From Chloroflexota bacterium (GTDB lineage Bacteria > Chloroflexota > Anaerolineae > Aggregatilineales > Phototrophicaceae): DNA of 64,000 nucleotides. The position numbers and the translations under genes were made by a program. Below are positions 17,265 through 26,358 of this stretch, one piece after another. Under the pieces are notes generated by a model that ran no database searches, was not told where the DNA came from, and worked only from the letters and a program-made list of their open reading frames with translations. Where the stretch lies: positions 206,993-270,992 of the forward strand of contig JACAER010000034.1 in the NCBI GenBank assembly GCA_013388745.1, written 5' to 3'. Position 1 is the stretch's first letter, and the number at the start of each line of letters is the position of its first letter.

Positions 17265-17410
17265 GATTTTGCCCGCTGATTATTTGAATATTCATCCTCA
17301 TACAATAGCATATGCCCAAGCCGCGCCTGCCACAAGTTGAGGTTTGGCCGCCGCAGAATCGCCCACTTTGCAGTAAAATGCAACAGAGGCTACCAATAGG
17401 GGAACAGCGT

Positions 17411-17905
17411 ATGCAAATCGATATCGTGCGGGCGGCGCTGAGTGAGCGACCACTACTGCGCCAGCTTTCTGAACTATATATGTATGATCTGAGCGAGTTT
17501 GACCCGGAACTGGAGATCACCCCGCACGGCACATTCGATTACAGCGTGGATCGCTACTGGCAGGACGCCAACCGTTACCCTTATGTCGTCTATGTCGAAG
17601 GTAAACCCGGCGGCTTCGCCCTGCTCAAGCGCGGCGCGTACCTGGCGCAAGACCCGGAGATGATGGATCTGGCCGAATTTTTTATCATTCGCCGCCACCG
17701 CCGTAAGGGTGTCGGCACTTTTGTCGCCGAGCAGTTGTTCGGCCTGTTTCCCGGACGTTGGGAAATCCGCCAATTCGCCGAAAATCACGGTGCGCTGTTG
17801 TTCTGGCGCAAGGTGATCGACCGCTACACGGCGGGCGACTTTAAGGAATTCAGCGTCAACAACGAATTCTGGAACGGCACGGTGCAGTACTTCGAGAACA
17901 GCTAA
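17411..17905 (+). CDS. GNAT family N-acetyltransferase
   Basis: A 164-residue single-domain GNAT. Beta strands YVVYVEGKPGGFALL and LAEFFIIRRHRRKGVGTFVA are followed by the acetyl-CoA pyrophosphate loop RRKGVG. The C-terminal YFENS tail is usual for this predicted-acetyltransferase subgroup. The substrate is unknown. I chose ATG 17411 rather than the more upstream ATG 17312 because AGGGGAA at 17398-17404 stands six bases before it and the family fold begins there. The 33 codons upstream are not GNAT-like. A TAAAAT -10 candidate lies at 17373-17378. Confidence 0.85.
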   Translation: MQIDIVRAALSERPLLRQLSELYMYDLSEFDPELEITPHGTFDYSVDRYWQDANRYPYVVYVEGKPGGFALLKRGAYLAQDPEMMDLAEFFIIRRHRRKGVGTFVAEQLFGLFPGRWEIRQFAENHGALLFWRKVIDRYTAGDFKEFSVNNEFWNGTVQYFENS

Positions 17906-18047
17906 AAATTGAGCTTACGCAGGTTCAGTTTTTTGGCAAAAGGCATGGTCGAAACGCCAAATACGCTGTGAGTGCAGGCTCGCCAGGCGGAATAGAAATG
18001 CGGTTTCCCTTGCAGTTTGTGTGCCCGTGCGATGGTTTTTGTGTATC

Positions 18048-18076
18048 GCGAATAGCTAACAGCTATTTTCAGGAGA
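18048..18076 (+). promoter_or_regulatory. heptad repeat/hairpin and Shine-Dalgarno leader of the zinc-ribbon gene
   Basis: Three degenerate heptads (GCGAATA, GCTAACA, GCTATTT at 18048-18068) run straight into TTCAGGAGA. AATAGCT (18051-18057) and AGCTATT (18061-18067) can also pair as a small hairpin just before the ribosome-binding site. The 22 bases from 18055 match 35326-35347 upstream of the UspA gene at 21 positions. Confidence 0.5.
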
Positions 18077-18082
18077 CGCTCA

Positions 18083-18286
18083 ATGACCGATCACGTTCCG
18101 AATGCCTCGCTAGAGGAAGCGCAGCGCAGCGTGCAGCAAGACCATAACGCTGCGCTGCAACTGCCGCCGCTGCCCAATTACACCCTGTCGGAGGTGTGCC
18201 CGGCGTGCAGCGCGCCGACTTTCCGCCTAGCGTGCAAGGTGCGCTGCGGGCGCTGCGGCTTCGTCTGGGATTGCAGCGAAGTCTAG
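18083..18286 (+). CDS. small zinc-ribbon protein
   Basis: A 67-residue protein. Its C-terminal half carries two CxxC knuckles: CPAC at about 39-42 and CGRC at about 55-58, followed by GFVWDCSEV, a standard zinc-ribbon layout. The N-terminal half is polar and probably helical (SLEEAQRSVQQDHNAALQ). AGGAGA at 18071-18076 precedes the ATG by six bases. Its stop codon is 5 bases before the chromate transporter start, so the two are almost certainly co-translated. The function is unknown; a metal-binding or regulatory role linked to the transporter is inference only. Confidence 0.75.
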   Translation: MTDHVPNASLEEAQRSVQQDHNAALQLPPLPNYTLSEVCPACSAPTFRLACKVRCGRCGFVWDCSEV

Positions 18287-18291
18287 CCGTC

Positions 18292-19452
18292 ATGAACAGC
18301 GCCGAAAAAACGGTGACCTATCTCGATCTGGCGCGCCTGTTTTTGCGCCTGAGTCTGGTGGCGTTTGGCGGCCCCGTCGCGCATATCGCGATGGTCGAGG
18401 ACGAGGTGGTGGCGCGGCGGCAGTGGCTCACGCGCGCGCACTTCCTCGATATGGTCGCCGCCACTAACCTGATCCCCGGCCCAAACTCCACCGAAGTAAT
18501 GATTCACATCGGCTATATCAAAAAAGGGATTCCCGGCGCAGTATTGGCGGGCGTATGTTTTATCGGTCCAGCCTTTTTGCTGACGCTGGCGCTGGCCGTG
18601 CTCTACGTTCAGAGCGGCGCGCTGCCGCAGATCAACGCGCTGCTGTGGGGTATTAAGCCAGTGATTGTCGCCATTATTGCCAACGTCGGGCTGCGTTTCG
18701 CGCAGACGGCGCTCAAAGGGCGCGCGCTGTGGCTATTGTGCGTCGGGTGTCTGGCGCTGCTGCTGCTGGATATGAGCGAAGTGCTGGTCATGCTGGGCGC
18801 GGGGCTGCTCTATGCGTTCTACACGCAGCACTGGCCTTCGCTGCTGGCGGTGTTCGCGCTCAGCCCGCTGCTGCAACACGCGGCGCAAACGGCGGAGCGT
18901 GTCGGCTTGTGGGAAATCTTCTTCTATTTTCTGCGCATTGGCTCGGTGTTGTTCGGCAGCGGCTATCTGCTGGTGGCCTATATTCAGCAGGATTTGGTCA
19001 ACAGCTTTGGCTGGCTCTCCGCGCAGCAGGTGCTCGACGCGGTAGCGATCGGCCAGATGACGCCCGGCCCCGTGCTGACCACTGTGACCGTCGTGGGCTA
19101 TATCGTTGCCGGTTTTCCGGGCGCGCTGGTGGGCACAATTGGCGTATTTCTGCCCGCTTTCGTGCTGGTGATCGTCACCGCGCCGCTGCTGCCGAAGATG
19201 CGCACCAGCAAGTTCTGGGGGGCGTTTCTGGCGGGCGTGAACACGGGCGTGGTGGCGGCGATCGCGCTCACGCTGATCGACCTGACACAAGCGGCGCTGC
19301 GCACGCCGTCCGGCGTGACGTTCAGCCCATTGGCAGCGGTCATGGCCGTGCTTTCGCTGGCGCTGCTGCTGCGCTGGAAAATCAATACGACGTGGTTGAT
19401 TCTCGGCAGCGCGCTGGTGGGGTTATTTTTGTTTTTCGTGGGGTATAGTTGA
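18292..19452 (+). CDS. chrA: ChrA-type chromate transporter (two-domain)
   Basis: A 386-residue membrane protein of the CHR superfamily with two homologous halves. The first half shows LSLVAFGGPVAHIAMVEDEV and ATNLIPGPNSTEVMIHIGY. The second half shows LRIGSVLFGSGYLLVAYIQ and DAVAIGQMTPGPVLTTVTVV. FGGP and PGP motifs are family hallmarks, and long ChrA proteins export chromate in exchange for other ions. The longer reading from 18196 overlaps the zinc-ribbon gene and was rejected. ATG 18292 follows that gene by 5 bases. No chrB or other chromate gene is adjacent, so the physiological substrate may not be chromate. Confidence 0.92.
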   Translation: MNSAEKTVTYLDLARLFLRLSLVAFGGPVAHIAMVEDEVVARRQWLTRAHFLDMVAATNLIPGPNSTEVMIHIGYIKKGIPGAVLAGVCFIGPAFLLTLALAVLYVQSGALPQINALLWGIKPVIVAIIANVGLRFAQTALKGRALWLLCVGCLALLLLDMSEVLVMLGAGLLYAFYTQHWPSLLAVFALSPLLQHAAQTAERVGLWEIFFYFLRIGSVLFGSGYLLVAYIQQDLVNSFGWLSAQQVLDAVAIGQMTPGPVLTTVTVVGYIVAGFPGALVGTIGVFLPAFVLVIVTAPLLPKMRTSKFWGAFLAGVNTGVVAAIALTLIDLTQAALRTPSGVTFSPLAAVMAVLSLALLLRWKINTTWLILGSALVGLFLFFVGYS

Positions 19453-19492
19453 GCGTTCATTGAAATAGTGTTTTTTCCAGAAAGGACATTGG

Positions 19493-20518
19493 ATGCGCAT
19501 CGGATTAATGCTCGGTTACTCCGGGCCCAAATTAGAACTGCCGCTGGAGCTGGTACAGGAAGCTGACCGGCTGGGCGTGCATGTGGTATGGACGGCAGAG
19601 GCTTACGGCTCGGACGCGGTAGCGCCGCTGGCGTGGTTGGGGGCGCTGACACGGAACATTCGGCTGGGCACGGCCATCATGCAGATGCCGGCGCGCACGC
19701 CTGCCAACACGGCCATGACGGCCATGACGCTCGATCAGCTTTCCGGCGGGCGTTTTATGCTCGGTCTGGGATTATCGGGACCGCAGGTGGTGGAAGGCTG
19801 GCACGGGCAGGCGTATGGCAAGCCGCTGCCCAAAACGCGCGAATATGTCAGCATTGTGCGCGCGATTTTTAAACGCGAACACCCGCTTGTCCACGACGGC
19901 CAGTACTACCAGATTCCGTATCAGGGCGCGGACGCAACCGGGCTGGGCAAGCCGCTGAAAAGCATTCTGCATGGCCGCCCCGATCTGCCGATTTATCTGG
20001 CGGCGATCGGGCCGAAAAATGTCGAACTGGCGGCAGAGATCGCCGACGGCTGGCTGCCGATCTTTTTCGCGCCGCGCCACTACGACGCCGTGTATAAAGA
20101 ACACGTCGCCGCGGGTTTCGCCAGAGCCGGCAAGAGCGGCGCGGGCTTCGATATTGCGCCCGCAGCGGCGGTGTTCGTGGGCGACGACATCGACGCCTGC
20201 CGGGCGAAGGTCAAGCCGCAGCTCGCGCTGTATATCGGCGGCATGGGCGCAAAGGACAAGAATTTTTATCATGATCTGGTGACACGCTATGGCTACGGCG
20301 ACACGGCCAACCGTATTCAGGAATTGTACCTGAGCGGCAAAAAGGCCGAAGCGATCGCGCTTGTGCCCGATGCGCTGGTCGATGAAGTCGCGCTCTGCGG
20401 CCCGCAAGCGCGTATCAAAGACCTGCTGGCCGTGTGGAAAGCCAGCCCGGTGACAACGCTGAATCTGACCGTCGAGGACGCCGCGGCGCTGCGCACCGTT
20501 CTGGAAGCGCTGCTATAA
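19493..20518 (+). CDS. LLM class F420-dependent oxidoreductase
   Basis: A 341-residue luciferase-like (beta/alpha)8 barrel. Diagnostic segments are [60 protein letters not shown] and [18 protein letters not shown]. These match the F420-dependent (mer/adf-like) branch rather than FMN monooxygenases. The cofactor assignment is by family resemblance, and the substrate is unknown. AAAGGA stands about 8 bases before the ATG. The stop codon lies inside the TATAAT box of the next gene. Confidence 0.9.
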   Translation: MRIGLMLGYSGPKLELPLELVQEADRLGVHVVWTAEAYGSDAVAPLAWLGALTRNIRLGTAIMQMPARTPANTAMTAMTLDQLSGGRFMLGLGLSGPQVVEGWHGQAYGKPLPKTREYVSIVRAIFKREHPLVHDGQYYQIPYQGADATGLGKPLKSILHGRPDLPIYLAAIGPKNVELAAEIADGWLPIFFAPRHYDAVYKEHVAAGFARAGKSGAGFDIAPAAAVFVGDDIDACRAKVKPQLALYIGGMGAKDKNFYHDLVTRYGYGDTANRIQELYLSGKKAEAIALVPDALVDEVALCGPQARIKDLLAVWKASPVTTLNLTVEDAAALRTVLEALL

Positions 20519-20519
20519 T
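20514..20519 (+). promoter_or_regulatory. extended -10 (TGCTATAAT) for the 20550 gene
   Basis: TGCTATAAT overlaps the last codons and stop of the oxidoreductase gene. It is identical to the extended -10 of the DUF218 gene. Here a leader of about 24 bases with AAGGAG (20537-20542) follows. Confidence 0.5.
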
Positions 20520-20549
20520 TCAGGCGCGCGGTTCATAAGGAGACGTTCT

Positions 20550-20909
20550 GTGAGTGATAAAGTCAAAGTGTTCGAGATCAAACAGTATATGATCGTCTGG
20601 CGGCAGCTTGAAATGCTGAGCATCGGCGGCGCGACCATTAAACTGCGCGCCATCGTCAAATGTATCGGCGACGAATACAGTCTGGATGTGTATTTTGTCG
20701 CGCCGGACAGCCCACTGCCTGCACCCGCGTTTTTGCCCGCCGAAAAGAAGGGCTACATGTTCATGCCCATCAGCGATATCCAGGCTTTTGTCGACACGAT
20801 TCGCAACGAAAAGCCGATTTTCGGCCATCTGCGCGGCGACAAACCCGAATGGACAAGCGTCACCACTTCCAAAGAGCCGGTGGGCGAAGGCAGCAGCGAT
20901 CTGGGCTAA
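20550..20909 (+). CDS. conserved-looking small cytosolic protein, unknown function
   Basis: A 119-residue protein starting with GTG (MSDKVKVFEIKQYMIVWRQL). AAGGAG at 20537-20542 gives good spacing and supports the GTG. The sequence looks like a single alpha/beta domain: YMIVWRQLEML, then IKLRAIVKCIGDEYSLDVYF, then a Pro-rich loop (SPLPAPAFLPAEKKG), MFMPISDIQAF and a polar tail. No catalytic or metal-binding motif is visible, and I do not recognise the family. It is convergent with the MBL-rhodanese gene, with only 13 bases between stops. Confidence 0.7.
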   Translation: MSDKVKVFEIKQYMIVWRQLEMLSIGGATIKLRAIVKCIGDEYSLDVYFVAPDSPLPAPAFLPAEKKGYMFMPISDIQAFVDTIRNEKPIFGHLRGDKPEWTSVTTSKEPVGEGSSDLG

Positions 20910-20922
20910 CGGCGAGCGATCC

Positions 20923-22317
20923 TCACACAGATTCCGGGATGCCTTTTTCCAGCGGCAGGCCAGCTTGCTTCCAGGCGTCAATGCCGCCGACCAGGTTAAT
21001 CACCCGCAAGCCCTGGCCCGCCAGCAAACTGGCGACGATCATCGAGCGCACGCCAGCGCCACACTGCACGATGATCTGACGATCGCGCGGCAGTTCGTGC
21101 AGGCGGCGCGGCACATAGCCCATGGCGATATGCTGCGCCGCTGGAATGTGCCCGTCTTCGTATTCGCTGCGGCTGCGTACATCGAGGATATAGGGCGCGG
21201 CAAGCGCGGCGGCCTGCTGCACCGTAATCTGTTCGACCTGCCCGCCGCCTTTTTCGGCCACGTCGGGCGTAAAATAGCCGGGAATGTTATCGACCCCCAC
21301 CGCGCGCAGTTCGCGCACGATGCGTTCAGCGTCGTCTTCAGCAGCGATCAAATACGTCGGCTGGCGGAAATCGACATACCAGCCGGCATAGGTGCTGAAA
21401 GTGTTTTCGCCCGCCGGGATATGCAGCGTGCCGGGGATATGCCCGCGCGCGAAGGCCGCCCCCGCGCGCGTATCGATCACCAGCGCGCCGGTTTTGAGCA
21501 CTTCTGGCAGAATTGTCGGGTCGAGCCGCAGCGGTTCGCGCAAGTCTTGCAGCAGCGCCGGCCCCGTTTTGTTGACACGCTTCATTTGTCCGAAGTAGCG
21601 CGGCGCTTCCGGTTGGCCTTGCAGCAGCCAATCGACAAAAGCGTTTTCGTCGTTGAACTGAAAAGCGCGGTTGAACAATTTTTCATAGCCCAGAGTCGTG
21701 CTGGGGATTGCGCCCAGCGCTTTGCCGCAGGCGCTGCCCGCCCCGTGTCCTGGCCACACCTGCAAATAATCTGGCAGCGTTTTGAGGCGCTGGAGGTTGC
21801 GGAACTGCTGGCGCGCGCCCGGTTCGCGCGTATGGGCGATGCCGGCGGCTTCTTCCAGCAAATCCGGGCGGCCAATATCGCCCACAAACAGCAGGTCGCC
21901 GGTGAACAACCCCATCGCGCTGTCCGCGCCCGCCGTATCCGTCAGCATAAAAATAAGGTGTTCAGGCGTATGTCCCGGCGTATGCAGCACATCCAGGCGG
22001 ATATTGCCGACCATAAAACGGTCGCCATCGCGCAGCGCTGTACTCTCGTAGTCATAAGCCCAATCCGCGCCGCCTTCAGCGCTCAGGAGGATTTGCGCGC
22101 CGCTGTGGGCGGCCAATTCGCGCACGCCGCTCACAAAATCGGCGTGGATATGCGTTTCGGTCACATGGGTGATGCGCAGTCCGGCCTGCTGCGCCGCCTG
22201 GACATACGGCTGGATGTCGCGCGCCGGATCGATCACCAGCGCTTCGCCTGTCGCCTGACAGCCGACCATGTACGACGCCTGCGCCAGCGCTTGATGATAA
22301 AAATATTTGAGCAGCAT
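20923..22317 (-). CDS. MBL-fold hydrolase with two rhodanese domains (persulfide dioxygenase-like)
   Basis: A 464-residue protein. The metallo-beta-lactamase domain at about 1-240 has the ETHE1/glyoxalase-II-like metal motif THIHADF (H56, H58, D60), GHTPEH near 115, GDLLFVGDIGRPDL and a WPGHGAGSACG loop. Rhodanese domain 1 (about 265-360) lacks the active Cys, with LIAAEDDAER at that loop. Rhodanese domain 2 (about 365-460) keeps it: C419 in VQCGAGVRS. Relatives oxidise glutathione persulfide or handle sulfane sulfur. AGGGGC precedes the ATG. This three-module layout is standard for the family. Confidence 0.92.
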   Translation of the reverse strand: MLLKYFYHQALAQASYMVGCQATGEALVIDPARDIQPYVQAAQQAGLRITHVTETHIHADFVSGVRELAAHSGAQILLSAEGGADWAYDYESTALRDGDRFMVGNIRLDVLHTPGHTPEHLIFMLTDTAGADSAMGLFTGDLLFVGDIGRPDLLEEAAGIAHTREPGARQQFRNLQRLKTLPDYLQVWPGHGAGSACGKALGAIPSTTLGYEKLFNRAFQFNDENAFVDWLLQGQPEAPRYFGQMKRVNKTGPALLQDLREPLRLDPTILPEVLKTGALVIDTRAGAAFARGHIPGTLHIPAGENTFSTYAGWYVDFRQPTYLIAAEDDAERIVRELRAVGVDNIPGYFTPDVAEKGGGQVEQITVQQAAALAAPYILDVRSRSEYEDGHIPAAQHIAMGYVPRRLHELPRDRQIIVQCGAGVRSMIVASLLAGQGLRVINLVGGIDAWKQAGLPLEKGIPESV

Positions 22318-22438
22318 CTTGTTTTGCCCCTGGCCTAAAACTCCATCACATCCCTATAGACGCGGCGGGTGGTGCGTTTATTTACCTTAATTTTTAGTGG
22401 ATTTTGTTAAGGAACACAAGCGCGGTCATCTGGCACGC

Positions 22439-22708
22439 TCATGAGGCGAAGCGTTTCGCGGCGCGCATTTTAGCTTTGGCGGCTTCCTGCGCCCGGTCAC
22501 GCGGCGGCGCTGCCGTCTCCAGGCCGCTTAGCAGTTGGCGCGAGACGGCGGCCACCGCGTCCACGGCGGCGTTAAAAGCGGCTTCATTGGCTTTGGAAGG
22601 TTTTTGAAAACCGCTGATCTTGCGCACATATTGCAGCGCCGCCGCCCGGATTTCGTCATCGCTGACGGGTGGCTCGAAGTTGTACAGGGTCTTGATATTG
22701 CGACACAT
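22439..22708 (-). CDS. DUF2277 family protein
   Basis: An 89-residue protein beginning MCRNIKTLYNFEPPVSDDEI, the signature of DUF2277, followed by AAALQYVRKISGFQKPSKAN. The C-terminus is Ala/Lys/Arg-rich. No biochemical role is known. ATG 22708 was chosen over 22732 because family members start MCRNI and GAGGA lies about 12 bases before it. It is 36 bases downstream of the LutC-like gene on the same strand, probably the last gene of that unit. Confidence 0.82.
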   Translation of the reverse strand: MCRNIKTLYNFEPPVSDDEIRAAALQYVRKISGFQKPSKANEAAFNAAVDAVAAVSRQLLSGLETAAPPRDRAQEAAKAKMRAAKRFAS

Positions 22709-22744
22709 CGTTTTCTTGTCCTCGCCTGACACAGCATAAATGCA

Positions 22745-23386
22745 CTACAGCAGAATCAGCACGCGCACATCGCCCGGCCCATGCACGCCCATGATGGTTT
22801 CCATGGCAATATCCGCCGTGCGGCTGCTGCCGGTGATGACAAAATTGTTGGCTGCGCGCCGGAACGCTTGCAGCCCTTCTGCGCGCTGCGTTTCGATCCA
22901 GGCGTCAAAATCCGGTAGAATTTGCGCTGCGCGGATCACGGCGATATGCACAGCGGGCAGCAGCGAGACACTGCGCGGCCTGCCAGCGCCGCTGGTCAGC
23001 ACCAGCCCGCCAGTAGCGGCTAACGCGGCGGACACGCCCGTGATGCCCACGCGCACTTTGTCATCGCGCGGCGGCGCGACCGTGATGCCCGCTTTTTCCA
23101 GCGCCGTTTGTAAGCCCGGCAGCGGGATATGCGCGAAATCCCACGCCAGAATGCGCTGATCCGCGCCGATGGTTTCCAGCACATAGGCCAGCGCGTCGCT
23201 TTCCTGCGCGCATTCGACCGGCGTGCAGTTTAATTTGCGCACTTCCTGCGCAAAACGCGCACGCAGGCCGTCGGGCGACACATCGTCCGGGCGCGCCATA
23301 TAACGCGCTTCATCATGTGCTGGCACCTCCGGCACAGACTGCTGCGCCGCGCGCAGTTTTCCCAGAATCCGATCACGAGCGCTCAT
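22745..23386 (-). CDS. LUD-domain protein, LutC/YkgG-like
   Basis: A 213-residue protein with an N-terminal RDRILGKLRAA helix and a LUD domain. The domain shows VRVGITGVSAALAATGGLVL, then RSVSLLPAVHIAVI and ITGSSRTADIAMETIMGVHG. LutC is part of the LutABC lactate-oxidation complex. LutA and LutB are absent from this neighbourhood, so only the family is certain. AGGGCAAGG precedes the ATG. It sits between a YhhN gene (30 bases upstream) and a DUF2277 gene. Confidence 0.88.
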   Translation of the reverse strand: MSARDRILGKLRAAQQSVPEVPAHDEARYMARPDDVSPDGLRARFAQEVRKLNCTPVECAQESDALAYVLETIGADQRILAWDFAHIPLPGLQTALEKAGITVAPPRDDKVRVGITGVSAALAATGGLVLTSGAGRPRSVSLLPAVHIAVIRAAQILPDFDAWIETQRAEGLQAFRRAANNFVITGSSRTADIAMETIMGVHGPGDVRVLILL

Positions 23387-23416
23387 ACCTTGCCCTCTCG
23401 CTGTGATAGCTGCCGC

Positions 23417-24136
23417 CTATGATAGTACCGCGCTCGCGGCGTACACGGAATAGACAATGAGCGCCTGCGCCGGCCCATAAGTCAGCCAGATCACATCGTC
23501 GATCAAATAAAAGCTGCGCTGCATAAATAACTGCACCGTAATCAGCAGGTCGCTGAACAGGAACAGCGCCGCGCCCAATGCCAGCGGGATAAAGGCCGCC
23601 TGTTGCAGCGCCAGGCCAGTGGCCGCTCCCGCCGTGCTCGAAAGCAGCAGGCAGTAGGCCAGCGCCGCCCAGTGCAGCACCCTATGTTCCTGGCCGCGAT
23701 ACACCGTGATGTACCACGCGACGACGCCGATCACCAGCCACGCCACCCACGCACCGAGCCGCAGCCCGCTGTCGTTCAGCCCCGCCGCACTGGTATACAG
23801 CAGCAGCGCGCTGATATAAGCGATATGCCCCAGCCCAAACGCGCCGATGCCGCCGATCACATTTTTGCGCGCCATAAATAGGTCGCCCACCAAGCCCAAA
23901 GTCATGCCGACGGCGATGAGCAGCGCCGCGCTGCCGACTGGCGCCGCCGCCGCCAGCCAGCTCCAGCCCGCCGCGACCAGCGCCACCGACGACGCCATGC
24001 GTGTCCACGTCGGCATACGCCGCGTTTTTTCCGCGTTCAGCTTTCCAAACGCGAACCCGCCAAAAAGAAGCAGCGCCCACACTATCAGCAGCAGAGTCAG
24101 CCACCCGTTCGCCACAGAATCCAGTCGTGCAAACAT
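23417..24136 (-). CDS. YhhN/TMEM86 family membrane protein (lysoplasmalogenase-like)
   Basis: A 239-residue protein with about eight membrane helices. Family marks are the acidic intramembrane motif LGLVGDLFMARK and the repeat-like PLALGAALFLFSDLLI, whose Asp residues are thought to be catalytic in TMEM86 lysoplasmalogenases. Substrate cleavage is inferred. ATG 24136 was preferred to the TTG at 24148. It is the first gene of a compact minus-strand set (YhhN, LutC-like, DUF2277) with gaps of about 30 bases. A TAGAAT -10 candidate lies upstream near 24175. Confidence 0.82.
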   Translation of the reverse strand: MFARLDSVANGWLTLLLIVWALLLFGGFAFGKLNAEKTRRMPTWTRMASSVALVAAGWSWLAAAAPVGSAALLIAVGMTLGLVGDLFMARKNVIGGIGAFGLGHIAYISALLLYTSAAGLNDSGLRLGAWVAWLVIGVVAWYITVYRGQEHRVLHWAALAYCLLLSSTAGAATGLALQQAAFIPLALGAALFLFSDLLITVQLFMQRSFYLIDDVIWLTYGPAQALIVYSVYAASAVLS

Positions 24137-24241
24137 GATCTTGTCCAAAATAGATACTTTATCACTGCCCCGATTCTAGCGCAGCCCGTGCCGCGCCCCT
24201 ATAACCACCAGCCCACACTCACCCTTCTCTATGGCTTCGAA

Positions 24242-24272
24242 AACGCTATGATTAGCGCAATGTTTTAGCGTT
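24242..24272. promoter_or_regulatory. inverted repeat, candidate operator of the Gfo/Idh cluster
   Basis: AACGCTA (24242-24248) is mirrored by TAGCGTT (24266-24272), with an additional TAGCG at 24253-24257 that forms a tighter CGCTA-TGAT-TAGCG palindrome. It lies 17 bases before the Gfo/Idh/MocA start. Sugar-catabolic genes are often under LacI or similar repressors, but no regulator gene is adjacent. Confidence 0.35.
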
Positions 24273-24289
24273 CATCAAGAGATGCTCAT

Positions 24290-25366
24290 ATGCCACCTTT
24301 ACGTGCCGGGGTGATTGGTCTGGGCGTCGGCAAAAGCCATGCCGAAGGCTACCACCAATCGCCGCATTCGACTCTCGTCGCCATCTGCGACAGTAACCCG
24401 CAGCGCCTGGCCGAATACGCCCAAAAATACCAACTGCCCGCCTCAGCCTGTTTCAGCGATTATCAGACTATGCTGGCGCAAAGCCAGCTCGACATTGTCA
24501 GCGTGTGCTTGCCCAATGCGCTGCACGCACCGGCCACGATCGCCGCGCACCAGGCCGGCGCGCATGTGCTGTGCGAAAAGCCGCTGGCGATCAACGCCGC
24601 CGAAGCGCAGGCCATGTTGGACGCCGCGCAGCGCAGCCAGCGCCACCTGATGGTGTGCTACAATTACCGCTACCGCGCCGATTCGCAGTGGCTTTACCAT
24701 GTCGTCCACAGCGGCCAACTGGGGCAGATTTACCATGTCAGCGCCTCGTGGCGGCGCGAAACCGGCATCCCTGGCTGGGGCTTGTTCGCCGATCAAGCCA
24801 TGTCGGGCGGCGGCGCGCTCATCGATCTGGGCGTGCATGTGCTCGATCTGGCGCTGTGGCTGCTGGATTTCCCGGCGGTCAAAACCGCCAGCGGCCAAAC
24901 ACGCGCGCTGTTCGGCCCGCGGCGCCGCAAAATGTGGCTGCCTCCCGGCCAGACGCCGCCGCCTTTCGAGGTCGAAGACGGCGCGGTGGGCTTTTTGCGC
25001 CTCGCCAGCGGCGCCAGCATGTTCCTGCAAGCCACCTGGGGCGAACACACCCTGCCGCTGGAAGACCATATGCGTGTCGAATTGCAGGGCACAGAGGGCA
25101 GCGCGATTCTCGATATTCCCAATTACCGCAAAGAAGATACGCTGCGCCTATACACCGAAATCGAGCACCAGGCTGTGACCATCACGCCCAGTGTGCGTTG
25201 GGACGCGCCCGCTTATCAGCATATCGGGTTGGTGCTGGATGTGGTCGAAAAACTCGCGCAGGGCGTTAAGCCGACGACTGACGGCCAACAGGGGTTAACG
25301 GCGGTGCGCGTTTTGGATGCGCTGTACGAATCGGCGCGTAAGGGGCAAGAAATCCAGTTGGATTAA
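24290..25366 (+). CDS. Gfo/Idh/MocA family oxidoreductase
   Basis: A 358-residue NAD(P)-dependent sugar or cyclitol dehydrogenase. The Rossmann domain starts RAGVIGLGVGKSHAEGYHQS. EKP at 96-98 is the conserved Lys-containing motif, and YNYRYRADS and GGGALIDLGVHVLDLALWLL mark the C-terminal substrate domain. The substrate is unknown. It heads a plus-strand run with a TPR protein, a ThuA-like protein and an esterase. ThuA and Gfo/Idh/MocA proteins commonly co-occur in sugar-utilisation loci, which supports a carbohydrate role. An inverted repeat stands just upstream. Confidence 0.92.
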   Translation: MPPLRAGVIGLGVGKSHAEGYHQSPHSTLVAICDSNPQRLAEYAQKYQLPASACFSDYQTMLAQSQLDIVSVCLPNALHAPATIAAHQAGAHVLCEKPLAINAAEAQAMLDAAQRSQRHLMVCYNYRYRADSQWLYHVVHSGQLGQIYHVSASWRRETGIPGWGLFADQAMSGGGALIDLGVHVLDLALWLLDFPAVKTASGQTRALFGPRRRKMWLPPGQTPPPFEVEDGAVGFLRLASGASMFLQATWGEHTLPLEDHMRVELQGTEGSAILDIPNYRKEDTLRLYTEIEHQAVTITPSVRWDAPAYQHIGLVLDVVEKLAQGVKPTTDGQQGLTAVRVLDALYESARKGQEIQLD

Positions 25367-25420
25367 ACCCGGCAAATGCGTCACAATAGGTAAAAGTTGT
25401 GGGTATATAGTGCTTTGCGT

Positions 25421-26356
25421 ATGCACCAACCGACGCCCTTTCATGATCGCGCGCAAGCCGTGCTGACCGCCTGGCGCATCGGCACGCTGTCGTTTGTCGA
25501 AGCGGTCGAAAGCTTCAACGCGCTCAAATACGAAGCGCTTCAGGACAGCAGCGCTGTGAATGAAGCGCTGGTCGAACGTCTGATGGGCATTGTGCGCATC
25601 GCCAGAGGCCACTATGCCCACGCTATTCGCCATTTCCGCATGGCGCGCGAACTTTATGAGATCGCTGAAGAGCCTGAACTGATGCTGCTGTGCGACAACA
25701 ACATGGCTGAGGCCTATCGTCAGCGCGGCGATCTGGAACGCGCGCACAGCATTTTTGTGCGCACCAACGAGGCGGCGCAAAAACACGATTTTATGCTCGT
25801 GTGCATTTACTGTCAGGCCAACGATGGCCGCACCTTAATTGGCCTGGAACGCTTTGCGGAAGGGTTGACCACGCTGGAAGCGGCGCTGACTCTAGCGCGC
25901 ACGCCGCAGATCGAGCCGCAGGTGTTGGGCTTGATCGCCCTCATTCACTGCGACATGACGATTGCCCTTTTGCAGCTTGGCCGTCCACAGGCTGCTTACT
26001 ACGCCGCGCGGGAAGCGCTGGTCAGCGCCGAATTGAGCAAAGAAGTCCGCCGCCGCGCGCAGGCGCATCGCGCGCTGGGGCGGGCGCTGAGCCTGTATAC
26101 ACCGCCGCAGACCACCGACAGCGCCGACGCACAGTTTGAAGCTTCGATCTCGCTGTGTCGTGAGACACGGCTCGATATTGAGCTTGCGCTCAGTCTTGCG
26201 GCGCACGGCGAAAGTCTGCTCAAACGTGGTCAATCTGAAGCTGCCGGTGCGCGTTTTCAGGATGCGCTCGCGCTTTATGAACAGCTAGGTTTTGCCGCCG
26301 AAATCCAAAAAACGCGGCAAATCCTGGCTGCGCTTGTGCAAAAGGACATAGGATAA
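25421..26356 (+). CDS. TPR-repeat protein
   Basis: A 311-residue all-helical protein with tetratricopeptide-like repeats from about residue 60 to the end ([69 protein letters not shown]). No DNA-binding or catalytic domain is present, so it is probably a scaffold or a loose relative of MalT/LuxR-associated TPR regions. ATG 25421 was chosen over TTG 25397. It follows TATAGT (25406-25411) by nine bases with no Shine-Dalgarno. It ends 2 bases before the ThuA gene start. Confidence 0.78.
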   Translation: MHQPTPFHDRAQAVLTAWRIGTLSFVEAVESFNALKYEALQDSSAVNEALVERLMGIVRIARGHYAHAIRHFRMARELYEIAEEPELMLLCDNNMAEAYRQRGDLERAHSIFVRTNEAAQKHDFMLVCIYCQANDGRTLIGLERFAEGLTTLEAALTLARTPQIEPQVLGLIALIHCDMTIALLQLGRPQAAYYAAREALVSAELSKEVRRRAQAHRALGRALSLYTPPQTTDSADAQFEASISLCRETRLDIELALSLAAHGESLLKRGQSEAAGARFQDALALYEQLGFAAEIQKTRQILAALVQKDIG

Positions 26357-26358
26357 AA

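Noticed and set aside
17312..17410. Upstream start for the GNAT gene, with TACAAT five bases before it
   Set aside because: The added 33 residues are not GNAT-like, and ATG 17411 has a good Shine-Dalgarno and its own -10 candidate.
21392..21598. Plus-strand short frames inside the MBL-rhodanese gene
   Set aside because: Shadows of a gene with intact family motifs.
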